Below are positions 23,730 through 31,733 of a DNA stretch of 64,000 nt, piece after piece; the stretch's first letter is position 1, and every line of letters starts with the position of its first letter. Both the position numbers and the translations under genes were made by a program. Source of the DNA: Bacillota bacterium (GTDB lineage: Bacteria; Bacillota; Clostridia; Oscillospirales; Acutalibacteraceae); contig JAEZCC010000047.1 of NCBI GenBank assembly GCA_023412715.1, forward strand, positions 1-64,000. The letters run 5' to 3'. Under the pieces are notes generated by a model. It saw only the letters and a list, made by a program, of their open reading frames with translations, was not told the origin of the DNA and did no database searches.

Positions 23730-24641
23730 ATGCCGAAGGAAAAAATCCGGATCGGGAGCCGCAAAAGCAGGCTCGCCGTGATTCAGACGGAAATCGTGGC
23801 GGGTTTGCTTCGCCGCGCTCACCCGGAACTTAAAACGGAAATCGTCGCCATGGATACCACCGGCGACGTCGTCCTCGACCGGCCGCTCGATGCGGTTGGC
23901 GGCAAGGGACTTTTCACCCTCGAACTGGAACGGGCGCTGCGTCGGGGAGAAATCGACCTTTCGGTGCACAGTTTGAAGGACATGCCCGAAGTCATCCCGG
24001 AAGACCTGCCTCTCCTCGCCTATTCCAAACGGGAAGATCCCCGCGACGCGCTGGTTCTCCCCGCCGGCGCCGTTTACGAAGGGCTGGCCCGGCTTTCGGG
24101 CGAAAGACCCGTGGGCTGTTCGAGCGCCCGCAGGACGATTCAGCTGCTTGCCCTTTGTCCGGAGCTTTCGGTCGCGCCCATCCGCGGCAACGTGCCGACG
24201 CGGCTCAAAAAGCTGGACGACGGCGGCTACAGTGCGCTGATTCTCGCGGCGGCGGGACTCAAAAGGCTGGGACTCACAGACAGGATCTCGAAGATTTTCT
24301 CGGAGGAAGAGATTCTGCCGGCGGCCGGTCAGGGAATTCTCGCCGTGCAGGGCCCGAAGGACTTTGACGCAGACCTGCTCGCCTGTGTCGACGACCCGGA
24401 CAGCCGGACCGCTGCCCTGGCCGAGCGGGCGGTGATCGCGGGGCTTGGCTGCGGGTGCAGTTCGCCCGCCGCGGCGTTTTGCCGCGTTTGGGGGAACGAG
24501 GTCCGGATCCGTGCGTTCTATGTCAATCCGGATACCGGACTAAGAGCGTCCGGCAACATTTCCGGCGGCAGAAAAGCGATTTTAACGCTTGCCCAAACGC
24601 TCTCGGCCCGTCTTCTGAAGGAGGCGGGACAGCATGAATGA
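23730..24641 (+). CDS. hemC: Porphobilinogen deaminase
   Basis: HemC (303 aa) polymerises four porphobilinogens to hydroxymethylbilane. Characteristic segments are RIGSRKSRLAVIQTEIVAG, HSLKDMPEVIPEDL and RGNVPTRLKKLDDG. The dipyrromethane-cofactor cysteine lies in the atypical stretch GLGCGCSSPAA, where most homologues read GGCQVPIG. The start has a GAGG site upstream. It overlaps the next gene by eight bases. Confidence 0.94.
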   Translation: MPKEKIRIGSRKSRLAVIQTEIVAGLLRRAHPELKTEIVAMDTTGDVVLDRPLDAVGGKGLFTLELERALRRGEIDLSVHSLKDMPEVIPEDLPLLAYSKREDPRDALVLPAGAVYEGLARLSGERPVGCSSARRTIQLLALCPELSVAPIRGNVPTRLKKLDDGGYSALILAAAGLKRLGLTDRISKIFSEEEILPAAGQGILAVQGPKDFDADLLACVDDPDSRTAALAERAVIAGLGCGCSSPAAAFCRVWGNEVRIRAFYVNPDTGLRASGNISGGRKAILTLAQTLSARLLKEAGQHE

Positions 24642-26139
24642 GAAAACCGGGAAAGTGTGGCTGGTGGGCGCCGGCCCTTCGGACGCCGGCCTGATGACCC
24701 TGCGCGGACGTGAAGTTTTAGGCAGGGCGGGTGTGGTCGTCTACGACCGGCTGCTCGGTGCCGGCGTTCTCGCCATGATCCCGCCCGGCGCCCAAAAGAT
24801 CGACGTGGGGAAAAGCCCGGACCGGCACCCCGTCCCGCAGGAGGAGATCAACCGCATCCTTGTGCGGGAGGCGCTGGCCGGGAACCGGGTCGTGCGGCTC
24901 AAGGGCGGCGATCCGTTCCTGTTCGGCCGCGGCGGCGAAGAGCTGGAGGCGCTCCGGGAAAACGGAATCCCCTATGAGGTCGTCCCCGGCGTGACTTCGG
25001 CAATCGCCGCGCCGGCTTATGCGGGCATTCCCGTGACGCACCGGGAGTACAGCTCCTCCCTGCATGTCTTCACCGGCCATTCCTCCGAGGGCAAAGAGGC
25101 GAGCCTTGATTACGCTGTGCTGGCAAAGCTGCGGGGCACACTCGTCTTCCTGATGGGGGTCGCCTCGGCGGGGCGCATCTGCGATGGGCTGCTGCGGGCC
25201 GGTATGCCTGGCGATACGCCGGCCGCCGTAATCGAAAACGGCACGGCCGCACGGCAGCGGACCGTCTGCGCAACTCTGGACAGCCTTGCAGGAAAAATTG
25301 CGGAGCAGGAGGTCCGTTCCCCGGCCGTGATCGTCATCGGGCAGGTTGCTTCGCTCGCGGACCGTCTGTCATGGGTCTCAAACAGGCCGCTTCACGGCAA
25401 ACGAGTCGTCGTCACGAGGCCCCTCGGTCAAAGTGAGGAATTCTGTGAGAAAATCCGCAGTCTTGGCGGTGAGGCCGTCGCGTTCCCCTGCATCGAAACC
25501 GTCCCGTTCGAAGAGGACAAAATGGCGGAAACGATCCGACGGCTGAACGGTTTTACATGGATCACCTTTTCGAGCGCTTCCGGGGTGGATGTCTTTTTTG
25601 AAGCCCTGCGCCGCGCCGGCAGGGACACCCGCGCGCTCGGCCCTTTTAAACTTGCCGCAGTCGGCGCCGCCACCGCAAAGCGCTTGGGAATGCACGGCAT
25701 CCTGCCGGATCTGGTCCCACCTAAGTTCGACGGCTTGCATCTGGGAAAAGCCCTTGCGAGGGGCGCGGGGCCGGGCGACAACGTTCTGATCATCCGGGCA
25801 CGCGATGGCTCCCGCGCGCTGGAGGAACAAATGGAACGCACCGGAATCCCCTTTGAGGCGATACCCGCGTATGAAACCCACTCCGCAGCTTTGGAAGAGA
25901 CGGGGTTTCCCGAAATCCGGAAAAGCATCGGGGACGGGGCATTCGACCTTGTCGCCTTCACCAGCGCCTCCACGGTGAGAGGCTTTGCGCAGGCATTTCC
26001 TCATCTGGATTTTTCACACTGCACCGCCGTATGCATCGGCCGGGAGACGGCCGCCGAGGCGGAGAAACTCGGGATGCGCGCCATCACAGCCGAAGTCTCC
26101 ACCGTAGACGGCATGCTGGAAACAATGATCAATCTGTGA
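24634..26139 (+). CDS. cobA-hemD: Uroporphyrinogen-III methyltransferase/synthase fusion (CobA-HemD)
   Basis: This is a 501-aa two-enzyme fusion common in clostridia. Residues 1-245 form the SAM-dependent uroporphyrinogen-III C-methyltransferase (WLVGAGPSDAGLMTLRG, VVRLKGGDPFLFGRGGEE, GVTSAIAAPAYAGIPVTHR). Residues 250-501 form uroporphyrinogen-III synthase (VVTRPLGQSEEF and a TSASTVRGFAQAF region). It makes uroporphyrinogen III and methylates it to precorrin-2, committing the flux to siroheme or cobalamin rather than heme. Confidence 0.95.
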   Translation: MNEKTGKVWLVGAGPSDAGLMTLRGREVLGRAGVVVYDRLLGAGVLAMIPPGAQKIDVGKSPDRHPVPQEEINRILVREALAGNRVVRLKGGDPFLFGRGGEELEALRENGIPYEVVPGVTSAIAAPAYAGIPVTHREYSSSLHVFTGHSSEGKEASLDYAVLAKLRGTLVFLMGVASAGRICDGLLRAGMPGDTPAAVIENGTAARQRTVCATLDSLAGKIAEQEVRSPAVIVIGQVASLADRLSWVSNRPLHGKRVVVTRPLGQSEEFCEKIRSLGGEAVAFPCIETVPFEEDKMAETIRRLNGFTWITFSSASGVDVFFEALRRAGRDTRALGPFKLAAVGAATAKRLGMHGILPDLVPPKFDGLHLGKALARGAGPGDNVLIIRARDGSRALEEQMERTGIPFEAIPAYETHSAALEETGFPEIRKSIGDGAFDLVAFTSASTVRGFAQAFPHLDFSHCTAVCIGRETAAEAEKLGMRAITAEVSTVDGMLETMINL

Positions 26140-26174
26140 CGCACAACGTGCGCCACAACAAACAGGAGGAAACC

Positions 26175-27158
26175 ATGGAACTGACAAAACGGCCGCGCAG
26201 GCTCCGCACCGATGTTGGGATGAGGGACCTTGTGCGTGAAACGCGCATCTCAAAAAAAGCGCTGATTTATCCCCTTTTTGTAAAGGAGGGTGACAACCTG
26301 ATCGAGGATATCCCTTCGCTGGAGGGACAGAAACGATGCAGCCCCGATCAGCTTCCCCGCCTGGTCGATCCGGTCGTAAAGGCCGGCATCGGGAGCGTGC
26401 TGCTGTTCGGGCTGCCCAAAGAGAAGGATGAACTGGGCAGCGGCGCCTGGGACGACAACGGCGTTGTGCAGCAGGCTGTGCGGGTGCTCAAAAAAGAATA
26501 CCCGCAGCTCAAGGCCGTGACCGATGTCTGTCTGTGCGAATACACGAGCCACGGGCACTGCGGGGTTCTCAACGGGCAAACGGTGGATAACGATGGGACG
26601 CTTGAACTGCTTGCCAGGACGGCGCTCTCCCATGCCCGCGCGGGCGCGGATATCGTCGCGCCCTCCGACATGATGGACGGGCGGGTCGGGGCGATCCGCC
26701 GGGCGCTGGACGCAAACGGCTTTACCGACCGGGCGATCATGGCCTATTCGGTCAAATACGCCTCTTCCTTCTATGGGCCGTTCCGCGACGCGGCGGGTTC
26801 CGCCCCCGCCTTCGGGGATCGGAAAAGCTATCAGATGGATTTTCACAACAGCCGCGAGGCCGTCAAAGAGGCCGCGCTCGACGTGGAGGAGGGCGCGGAT
26901 ATCCTGATGGTCAAGCCGGCCTTTTCCTATCTGGACGTCATCGGCAAAATCCGCGCGGCGTTTCCGCTTCCCCTTGCCGCGTACAGCGTCAGCGGGGAAT
27001 ACGCCATGATCAAGGCGGCGTCGCGCGCGGGCCTCATCGACGAAACAGGCGTCGCGTGCGAATCGGCGGTGGGTGTCTTCCGCGCGGGCGCCGATATTCT
27101 GATCACCTACTATGCCCCAGAACTCGCCGGGTGGATCGATGAGGGGAGGATCGGATGA
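26175..27158 (+). CDS. hemB: Porphobilinogen synthase
   Basis: HemB (327 aa) condenses two 5-aminolevulinates to porphobilinogen. The metal-binding cysteine region is DVCLCEYTSHGHCGVL. The two catalytic lysines are in MAYSVKYASSFYGPF and ILMVKPAFSYLD. I chose ATG 26175, preceded by AGGAGG at the right distance; the longer frame starting at 26031 overlaps the previous gene. It overlaps hemL by four bases. Confidence 0.96.
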   Translation: MELTKRPRRLRTDVGMRDLVRETRISKKALIYPLFVKEGDNLIEDIPSLEGQKRCSPDQLPRLVDPVVKAGIGSVLLFGLPKEKDELGSGAWDDNGVVQQAVRVLKKEYPQLKAVTDVCLCEYTSHGHCGVLNGQTVDNDGTLELLARTALSHARAGADIVAPSDMMDGRVGAIRRALDANGFTDRAIMAYSVKYASSFYGPFRDAAGSAPAFGDRKSYQMDFHNSREAVKEAALDVEEGADILMVKPAFSYLDVIGKIRAAFPLPLAAYSVSGEYAMIKAASRAGLIDETGVACESAVGVFRAGADILITYYAPELAGWIDEGRIG

Positions 27159-28588
27159 TGGGCAGATCGGAAGAACTGTTCGAGCGGGCAAGAAAGGTTA
27201 TCCCCGGCGGTGTCAACAGCCCCGTCCGGGCCTATCAGGCGGTGGGCGGCGTGCCGCGGTTTATCGCCAAAGCGAAAGGTGCCCGGATTACCGACGAGGA
27301 CGGCCGGGAATACATCGACTTCGTGGGCTCCTGGGGCCCCCTGATCCTCGGGCATGCCCGGGAGGAAGTGGTGGAAGCTGTCTGCACAGCGGCGCGAAAC
27401 GGACTGAGCTTCGGCGCCGCGACGCGGGCGGAAGTGGAGATGGCCGAACTGATCAGCGAAATGGTCCCATCCATTGAAATGGTGCGTCTGGTCAACTCCG
27501 GAACGGAGGCCGTGATGAGCGCCGTCCGCCTGGCCAGAGGCTTCACTGGCAGGTCGAAAATTATCAAATTTGAGGGCTGTTATCACGGCCACAGTGATTC
27601 CATGCTGGTGAAGGCCGGCTCAGGACTGATGACAGGCTCCCTTTCGAGCAGCGCGGGCGTGCCGGAGGGAACCGCGAACGATACGCTGGTGGCGCAGTTC
27701 AACGATATCGGCAGCGTGGCGGAGCTGTTTGAACGCAACCCTTCTCAAATCGCCGCCGTCGTCACCGAGCTTGTCCCCGCTAATATGGGGCTCGTCCTGC
27801 CCAAAGAAGGTTTTCTGCAGCAGCTCAGGCAACTCTGCACAAAAAATGAGGCCCTGTTGATTGCGGACGAGGTCATCACCGGTTTCCGGCTGGGAGCGGG
27901 CGGCGCGCAGAAACTGTTCGGCATCCGGCCCGATCTCACCACCTTCGGGAAGATCATTGGCGGAGGGCTGCCCGTGGGCGCCTTTGGCGGGCGCCGGGAT
28001 ATTATGTCTATGGTCGCCCCTTGCGGCAGTGTTTATCAGGCGGGCACCCTGAGCGGGAATCCGCTGGCGACCGCCGCAGGCATCGCGCAGTTGACCATTT
28101 TGAAAAACCACCCGGAAATTTACGACCAAATCAACGAGTTGACGCAAGCACTTGCGGACGGGCTTACGGAACGGATTCGGGAATACCATATGCCCGCCAC
28201 GGTCAATCACATCGGCTCCCTGTTCTGCCTGTTCTTCACCGACCGACGTGTCGAGAGTTACGGCGATACCCGATCATGCGACACAAAGGCTTACGCCGCC
28301 TATTTCCATTCCATGCTGCAAAATGGGATCTATCTGGCGCCCTCGCAGTTTGAGGTCGGCTTCATCAGCGAAGCCCATACGGAAAAGGACATCGAGAATC
28401 TGCTTAAGAGAGCCGAAAAGTTTTTCAAGGGAAGAGCGCTTTCTCAAAAAATGAAGGGATCTGCAGCTTTTAGTGAAAGAGCTGGAAGCGGACGGCCTCG
28501 TGATACGGAAGGAGTATCCGCAGGTCCCGCCAAAGGTCGAATATCGCCTATCGGAACGGGGCTGTTCTTTAATTCCGGTATTGGATAA
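27155..28588 (+). CDS. hemL: Glutamate-1-semialdehyde aminotransferase with aberrant tail
   Basis: HemL converts glutamate-1-semialdehyde to 5-aminolevulinate using PLP; the lysine is in TFGKIIGGGLPVGAFGG. The first 426 residues match the normal full-length protein, ending near IENLLKRAEKFFKG. The usual stop is missing, and 51 extra residues follow (RALSQKMKGSAAFSERAG onward). These come from reading into a broken HxlR-type regulator gene, first in its own frame (SQKM) and then out of frame. The core enzyme is probably still active. The fusion may be a deletion scar. Confidence 0.92.
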   Translation: MMGRSEELFERARKVIPGGVNSPVRAYQAVGGVPRFIAKAKGARITDEDGREYIDFVGSWGPLILGHAREEVVEAVCTAARNGLSFGAATRAEVEMAELISEMVPSIEMVRLVNSGTEAVMSAVRLARGFTGRSKIIKFEGCYHGHSDSMLVKAGSGLMTGSLSSSAGVPEGTANDTLVAQFNDIGSVAELFERNPSQIAAVVTELVPANMGLVLPKEGFLQQLRQLCTKNEALLIADEVITGFRLGAGGAQKLFGIRPDLTTFGKIIGGGLPVGAFGGRRDIMSMVAPCGSVYQAGTLSGNPLATAAGIAQLTILKNHPEIYDQINELTQALADGLTERIREYHMPATVNHIGSLFCLFFTDRRVESYGDTRSCDTKAYAAYFHSMLQNGIYLAPSQFEVGFISEAHTEKDIENLLKRAEKFFKGRALSQKMKGSAAFSERAGSGRPRDTEGVSAGPAKGRISPIGTGLFFNSGIG

Positions 28589-28625
28589 AATGTGTGAATG
28601 GGGACAAAAACATATGGACGATTGA
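28436..28625 (+). pseudogene. HxlR-family regulator fragment fused to hemL
   Basis: Frame 28458-28625 reads DLQLLVKELEADGLVIRKEY, PQVPPKVEYRLSERG, CSLIPVLDKMCEWGQKH and a stop, the C-terminal half of an HxlR winged-helix regulator. The preceding SQKM of the same motif is present but in the hemL frame (28442-28453), so an extra seven bases or so shift the frame between the two. The N-terminal half of the gene is absent. No start codon or ribosome site is visible. Confidence 0.75.
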
Positions 28626-28703
28626 ATAGAGACAGGTTCGCCGCATCAAGACAATGCTGAAGGGTTTGCCACCCACTTTACACAATTTTACAAGTTGGTG
28701 TGC

Positions 28704-28753
28704 ACTTTTTCACGAAACCTCCTACCTTTTCACGATTCTTAACTTTTTCACGA
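28704..28753 (+). repeat. Three direct copies of a 12-bp motif
   Basis: ACTTTTTCACGA (28704-28715), ACCTTTTCACGA (28724-28735) and ACTTTTTCACGA (28742-28753) are spaced 20 and 18 bases apart, close to two helical turns. They lie between the HxlR remnant and the terminators of the tRNA operon. The rest of 28626-28813 shows no gene. Tandem protein-binding sites or a remnant of a mobile element are both possible. Confidence 0.55.
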
Positions 28754-28813
28754 AAGATATGGAAGCGCCGCAGGGAAGGGTGCATCATTCCACGATACGG
28801 TTTCAAAAATGCA

Positions 28814-28843
28814 AAAAAGGCCGCCTTTCGGGGCGGCCTTTTT
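28814..28843. terminator. Bidirectional terminator
   Basis: GGCCGCC (28819-28825) pairs with GGCGGCC (28832-28838). A and T runs flank it on both sides, so it has a T tract on either strand. It lies where the plus-strand hem operon and the minus-strand tRNA operon converge. Confidence 0.8.
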
Positions 28844-28854
28844 GCATATAAAAT

Positions 28855-28887
28855 GCGGAAAAGCCCAGTATTACTGGGCTTTTCCGC
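28855..28887. terminator. Terminator of the guaB-tRNA transcript
   Basis: A 16-base arm (28855-28870) is perfectly repeated inverted at 28872-28887 around one T, with GCCCAGTA/TACTGGGC as the core and AAAA/TTTT outside. It lies 35 bases after the tRNA-Val 3' end on the minus strand. Confidence 0.8.
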
Positions 28888-28921
28888 GCGCCAACATTGT
28901 ATCAATATTGACGTTTGTTTT

Positions 28922-28998
28922 TGGTGGACGCAACGGGACTCGAACCTGTGACCTCTCGCGTGTGAGGCGAACGCTCTAACCAGCTGAGCTATGCGTCC
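28922..28998 (-). tRNA. tRNA-Val (anticodon CAC)
   Basis: The minus strand folds into a 77-base cloverleaf with acceptor GGACGCA/TGCGTCC, D arm GCTC-GAGC, anticodon loop CTCACAC (anticodon CAC), T arm ACAGG-TTCGAGT-CCTGT and an encoded CCA end. It is the last gene of a three-tRNA cluster downstream of guaB. Its 3' end faces the accessory region. Confidence 0.95.
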
Positions 28999-29034
28999 AA
29001 AAAAATTTGCGCGGCTCCGCGCAAACTCTGTATC

Positions 29035-29109
29035 TGGTGACCCGGGCGAGAATCGAACTCGCGTTACCGCCGTGAAAGGGCGGTGTCTTAGCCGCTTGAC
29101 CACCGGGCC
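29035..29109 (-). tRNA. tRNA-Glu (anticodon TTC)
   Basis: The minus strand forms a 75-base cloverleaf with acceptor GGCCCGG/CCGGGTC-like pairing, anticodon stem CCGCC/GGCGG and loop CTTTCAC (anticodon TTC), T loop TTCGATT and an encoded CCA. tRNA-Glu charged with glutamate is also the substrate of HemA encoded at 22476. Confidence 0.95.
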
Positions 29110-29112
29110 TTA

Positions 29113-29189
29113 TGGTAGCGGCAATTGGATTCGAACCAACGACGCTTCGGGTATGAACCGAATGCTCTAGCCAACTGAGCTATGCCGCC
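29113..29189 (-). tRNA. tRNA-Met (anticodon CAT)
   Basis: The minus strand forms a 77-base cloverleaf with acceptor GGCGGCA/TGCCGCT, anticodon stem TTCGG/CCGAA and loop TTCATAC (anticodon CAT), T loop TTCGAAT and encoded CCA. The first acceptor pair is G-T rather than the C-A mismatch of initiators, which favours an elongator tRNA-Met. An Ile2 tRNA (lysidine-modified CAT) cannot be excluded. Confidence 0.9.
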
Positions 29190-29288
29190 ATAATTCTCCG
29201 CTTTTTTACAGCGGAGCGTTACTTATTATAAACTATTTTAACCCGGATTGTCAATAAAAACGCGGAATTATTTTTACGCTGTCTAAAA

Positions 29289-30767
29289 TCAGACGGAAAC
29301 GGAATAATTCGGTGCCTCTTTCGTAATCTGGATGTCGTGCGGGTGGCTTTCGCGCAGGCCCGCGCCCGTAATCTTGACGAACCTGGCCTTCGTGTGAAGC
29401 TCGCCGATATCGGCGCAGCCCGTGTACCCCATGCCGGAGCGCAGGCCGCCCACCAGCTGATAGACCGTCTCTGAAAGCGGCCCCTTGTAGGGCACGCGGC
29501 CCTCGACGCCTTCCGGAACAAGCTTTTTGGAGTCCTGCTGAAAGTAGCGGTCGCGGCTGCCCTGGCTCATGGCGGCAAGGCTGCCCATGCCGCGGTACAC
29601 CTTGAACTGCCGGCCCTGGTACAGCTCGGTCTCGCCGGGCGACTCCTCGCAGCCCGCGACGAGCGATCCAATCATGACCGCGTCCGCCCCCGCCGCAAGC
29701 GCCTTGACAATGTCGCCGGAGAACTTGATGCCGCCGTCCGCTATAATCGGGATGCCGGACTTCTGCGCGGCGCAGGCCGCGTCGTAAATCGCGGTGACCT
29801 GAGGCACGCCGATGCCCGCGACGATGCGCGTGGTGCAGATGGAGCCCGGCCCGATGCCCACCTTGACGCAGTCGGCCCCGGCGTCTATAAGCGCCTTCGT
29901 CCCCTCTGCCGTGGCGACGTTGCCGGCGATGAGCTGCAGCCCGGGGTACGCCTTTTTGACCTGGCGCACCGCGTTCAGAATGCCGCTGTTGTGCCCGTGC
30001 GCGGAATCCAGCACAACGACGTCGACCTGCGCTTCCACCAGCGCCCCGACGCGGTCGAGAATGTCGCGCGTGGCGCCGATGGCCGCGCCGCAGAGCAGGC
30101 GGCCGTTCGCATCCCTTGCGGAATTGGGGTACTGCACCGCTTTCTCGATATCCTTGATGGTAATGAGGCCCTTGAGCATCCCCTTCGCGTCCACGATGGG
30201 CAGCTTCTCGATCCGGTGGCCGCGGAGGATCTCTTTGGCCTGCGCGAGGGTCGTGCCCACCGGCGCGGTGACCAGGTGATCTTTGGTCATGACGTTCGAG
30301 ATGGGCTGGCTGAAATCGGAGCCCTCCATGAAGCGCAGGTCGCGGTTCGTAATGATGCCCACCAGCCGGCCGTTTTCACAGATTGGCACGCCGCTGATGC
30401 GGTACCGCGACATCAGCTCTTCCGCGTCGTGCACGGAATGCTCCGGCGAAAGGAAAAACGGATTGACGATGACGCCGTTCTCGGAGCGCTTGACGCGGTC
30501 GACCATGCCCGCCTGCTTTTCAATCGGCATGTTCTTGTGGATGATGCCGACGCCGCCTTCGCGCGCGATGGCAATCGCCATCTTCGTCTCCGTGACCGTG
30601 TCCATCGCCGAGGTCATCAGCGGCGTGTTCAGGTGGATTTTTGCCGTCAGCTGCGTGCCGATGTCCGCCTCTTTGGGCAGCACTTCCGATTCCCCGGGAA
30701 TCAGCAGGACGTCGTCGAACGTGAGGGCTTCCTTTACAAACTTTTCCGCATAGTTCGTATTTAACAT
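29289..30767 (-). CDS. guaB: Inosine-5'-monophosphate dehydrogenase
   Basis: GuaB (492 aa) oxidises IMP to XMP with NAD, the first step to GMP. It has the TIM barrel with an inserted pair of CBS domains (residues about 95-215), the catalytic Cys loop GPGSICTTRIVAGIGVPQ and the flap region. It starts LTFDDVLLIPGESEV, as usual. GGAGG precedes the ATG. A sigma-A promoter (TTGATT 30871-30866, TAAAAT 30848-30843, 17-base spacer) and a leader hairpin lie upstream; the tRNA cluster follows. Confidence 0.97.
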   Translation of the reverse strand: MLNTNYAEKFVKEALTFDDVLLIPGESEVLPKEADIGTQLTAKIHLNTPLMTSAMDTVTETKMAIAIAREGGVGIIHKNMPIEKQAGMVDRVKRSENGVIVNPFFLSPEHSVHDAEELMSRYRISGVPICENGRLVGIITNRDLRFMEGSDFSQPISNVMTKDHLVTAPVGTTLAQAKEILRGHRIEKLPIVDAKGMLKGLITIKDIEKAVQYPNSARDANGRLLCGAAIGATRDILDRVGALVEAQVDVVVLDSAHGHNSGILNAVRQVKKAYPGLQLIAGNVATAEGTKALIDAGADCVKVGIGPGSICTTRIVAGIGVPQVTAIYDAACAAQKSGIPIIADGGIKFSGDIVKALAAGADAVMIGSLVAGCEESPGETELYQGRQFKVYRGMGSLAAMSQGSRDRYFQQDSKKLVPEGVEGRVPYKGPLSETVYQLVGGLRSGMGYTGCADIGELHTKARFVKITGAGLRESHPHDIQITKEAPNYSVSV

Positions 30768-30798
30768 GCCGTTCCTCCAAATTCAGCCTCATTGCCGA

Positions 30799-30824
30799 AT
30801 GGACGGGCCCTTCGGCCCGTCCAT
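30799..30824. other. Hairpin in the guaB leader
   Basis: ATGGACGGGCC (30799-30809) and GGCCCGTCCAT (30814-30824) form a perfect 11-pair stem with a four-base loop. A T run follows on the plus strand only, so it would terminate antisense rather than guaB transcription. On the minus strand it begins about 12 bases after the predicted guaB start and may stabilise the mRNA. The promoter is at 30843-30871. Confidence 0.6.
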
Positions 30825-30973
30825 TTTTCAATTATTTTAATAATTTTAACATTTTCTGAACCTGTAATCAAGCACTTCACGGAATTATTTCAGAACGGTT
30901 TCACCCGGCCGCGCCCCCGCCGCGAATTAAAATACAAGCAGCAAAACAAATGTGAAAAACTACAAAATGTAAA

Positions 30974-31729
30974 TTATTCCGTGGGTCTGGCCTTAGGCTT
31001 TGCCGAAGCGGTGAAGCTGACGCCGTGCGAATTGGTCCCGCGGATCAGGAACTGCCCGTCGCGCTCCCCCGCGCAGACGGTCAGGCTGTCGCCCTCCTCC
31101 GTCTCCAGAAGATAGTTGATCTGCACCGTGCCGAGGGATCTCAGGATCTCGGCCGGCAGGCAGTCCGCCACCACGTCGCCGTAGACGCAGTTGTTCATAT
31201 GGCCGTTCGCGTCCACGTCGGAACGGAACACGGCGCGCACGCCGACCTGCGGCAGATCTCCCGGCGCGCGGAAGCGCCCGATACGTTCCTCCGGGGGGAT
31301 CTCCAGATCCGGGTAATCCCAGAAAGGCTTGAGGTCCTGCGGGCGCCGGATCTGATGCGTCCCCGCGTCCACCAGAATGGAGGTCTGCATCACTTCAATC
31401 AGCAGGGAGCCATTCGCGTCGTAAAACCCGTAATCACGGTAAAACTGCGCCCCGACCCGCCCACGCGGGTGGGTCCGGATGGTGATCGACTCTGCGTGCA
31501 TGGGCATGCGGCACACCCTCAGGCGCGTGGAGATGATGAAGAACACGAGGCCCCCTTTTCCGCGGAGCTCCTCATAGCTGATGTGCAGCAGCCTGAGGTG
31601 CTGTTCGCTTGTTTCCTGCACAAGGCGCAGCACCGAGCCGAGCTTCAGCTTGTTCCCCCGCCCGACCTCGTAAACGGGCACCGTCAGGTCCCGCGCGTAT
31701 TCGGCGATCAGTTCCTGCGGGAGTTTCAT
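30974..31729 (-). CDS. Acyl-ACP thioesterase
   Basis: This 251-aa double hot-dog enzyme of the FatA/FatB family releases fatty acids from acyl carrier protein. The first hot-dog contains RLVQETSEQHLRLL and the second the catalytic Asn/His-type segment DVDANGHMNNCVYGDVV. Bacterial homologues are common in clostridia and set chain lengths of free fatty acids. It follows serS by four bases, so it is co-transcribed with it. Confidence 0.9.
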   Translation of the reverse strand: MKLPQELIAEYARDLTVPVYEVGRGNKLKLGSVLRLVQETSEQHLRLLHISYEELRGKGGLVFFIISTRLRVCRMPMHAESITIRTHPRGRVGAQFYRDYGFYDANGSLLIEVMQTSILVDAGTHQIRRPQDLKPFWDYPDLEIPPEERIGRFRAPGDLPQVGVRAVFRSDVDANGHMNNCVYGDVVADCLPAEILRSLGTVQINYLLETEEGDSLTVCAGERDGQFLIRGTNSHGVSFTASAKPKARPTE

Positions 31730-31733
31730 GCTA

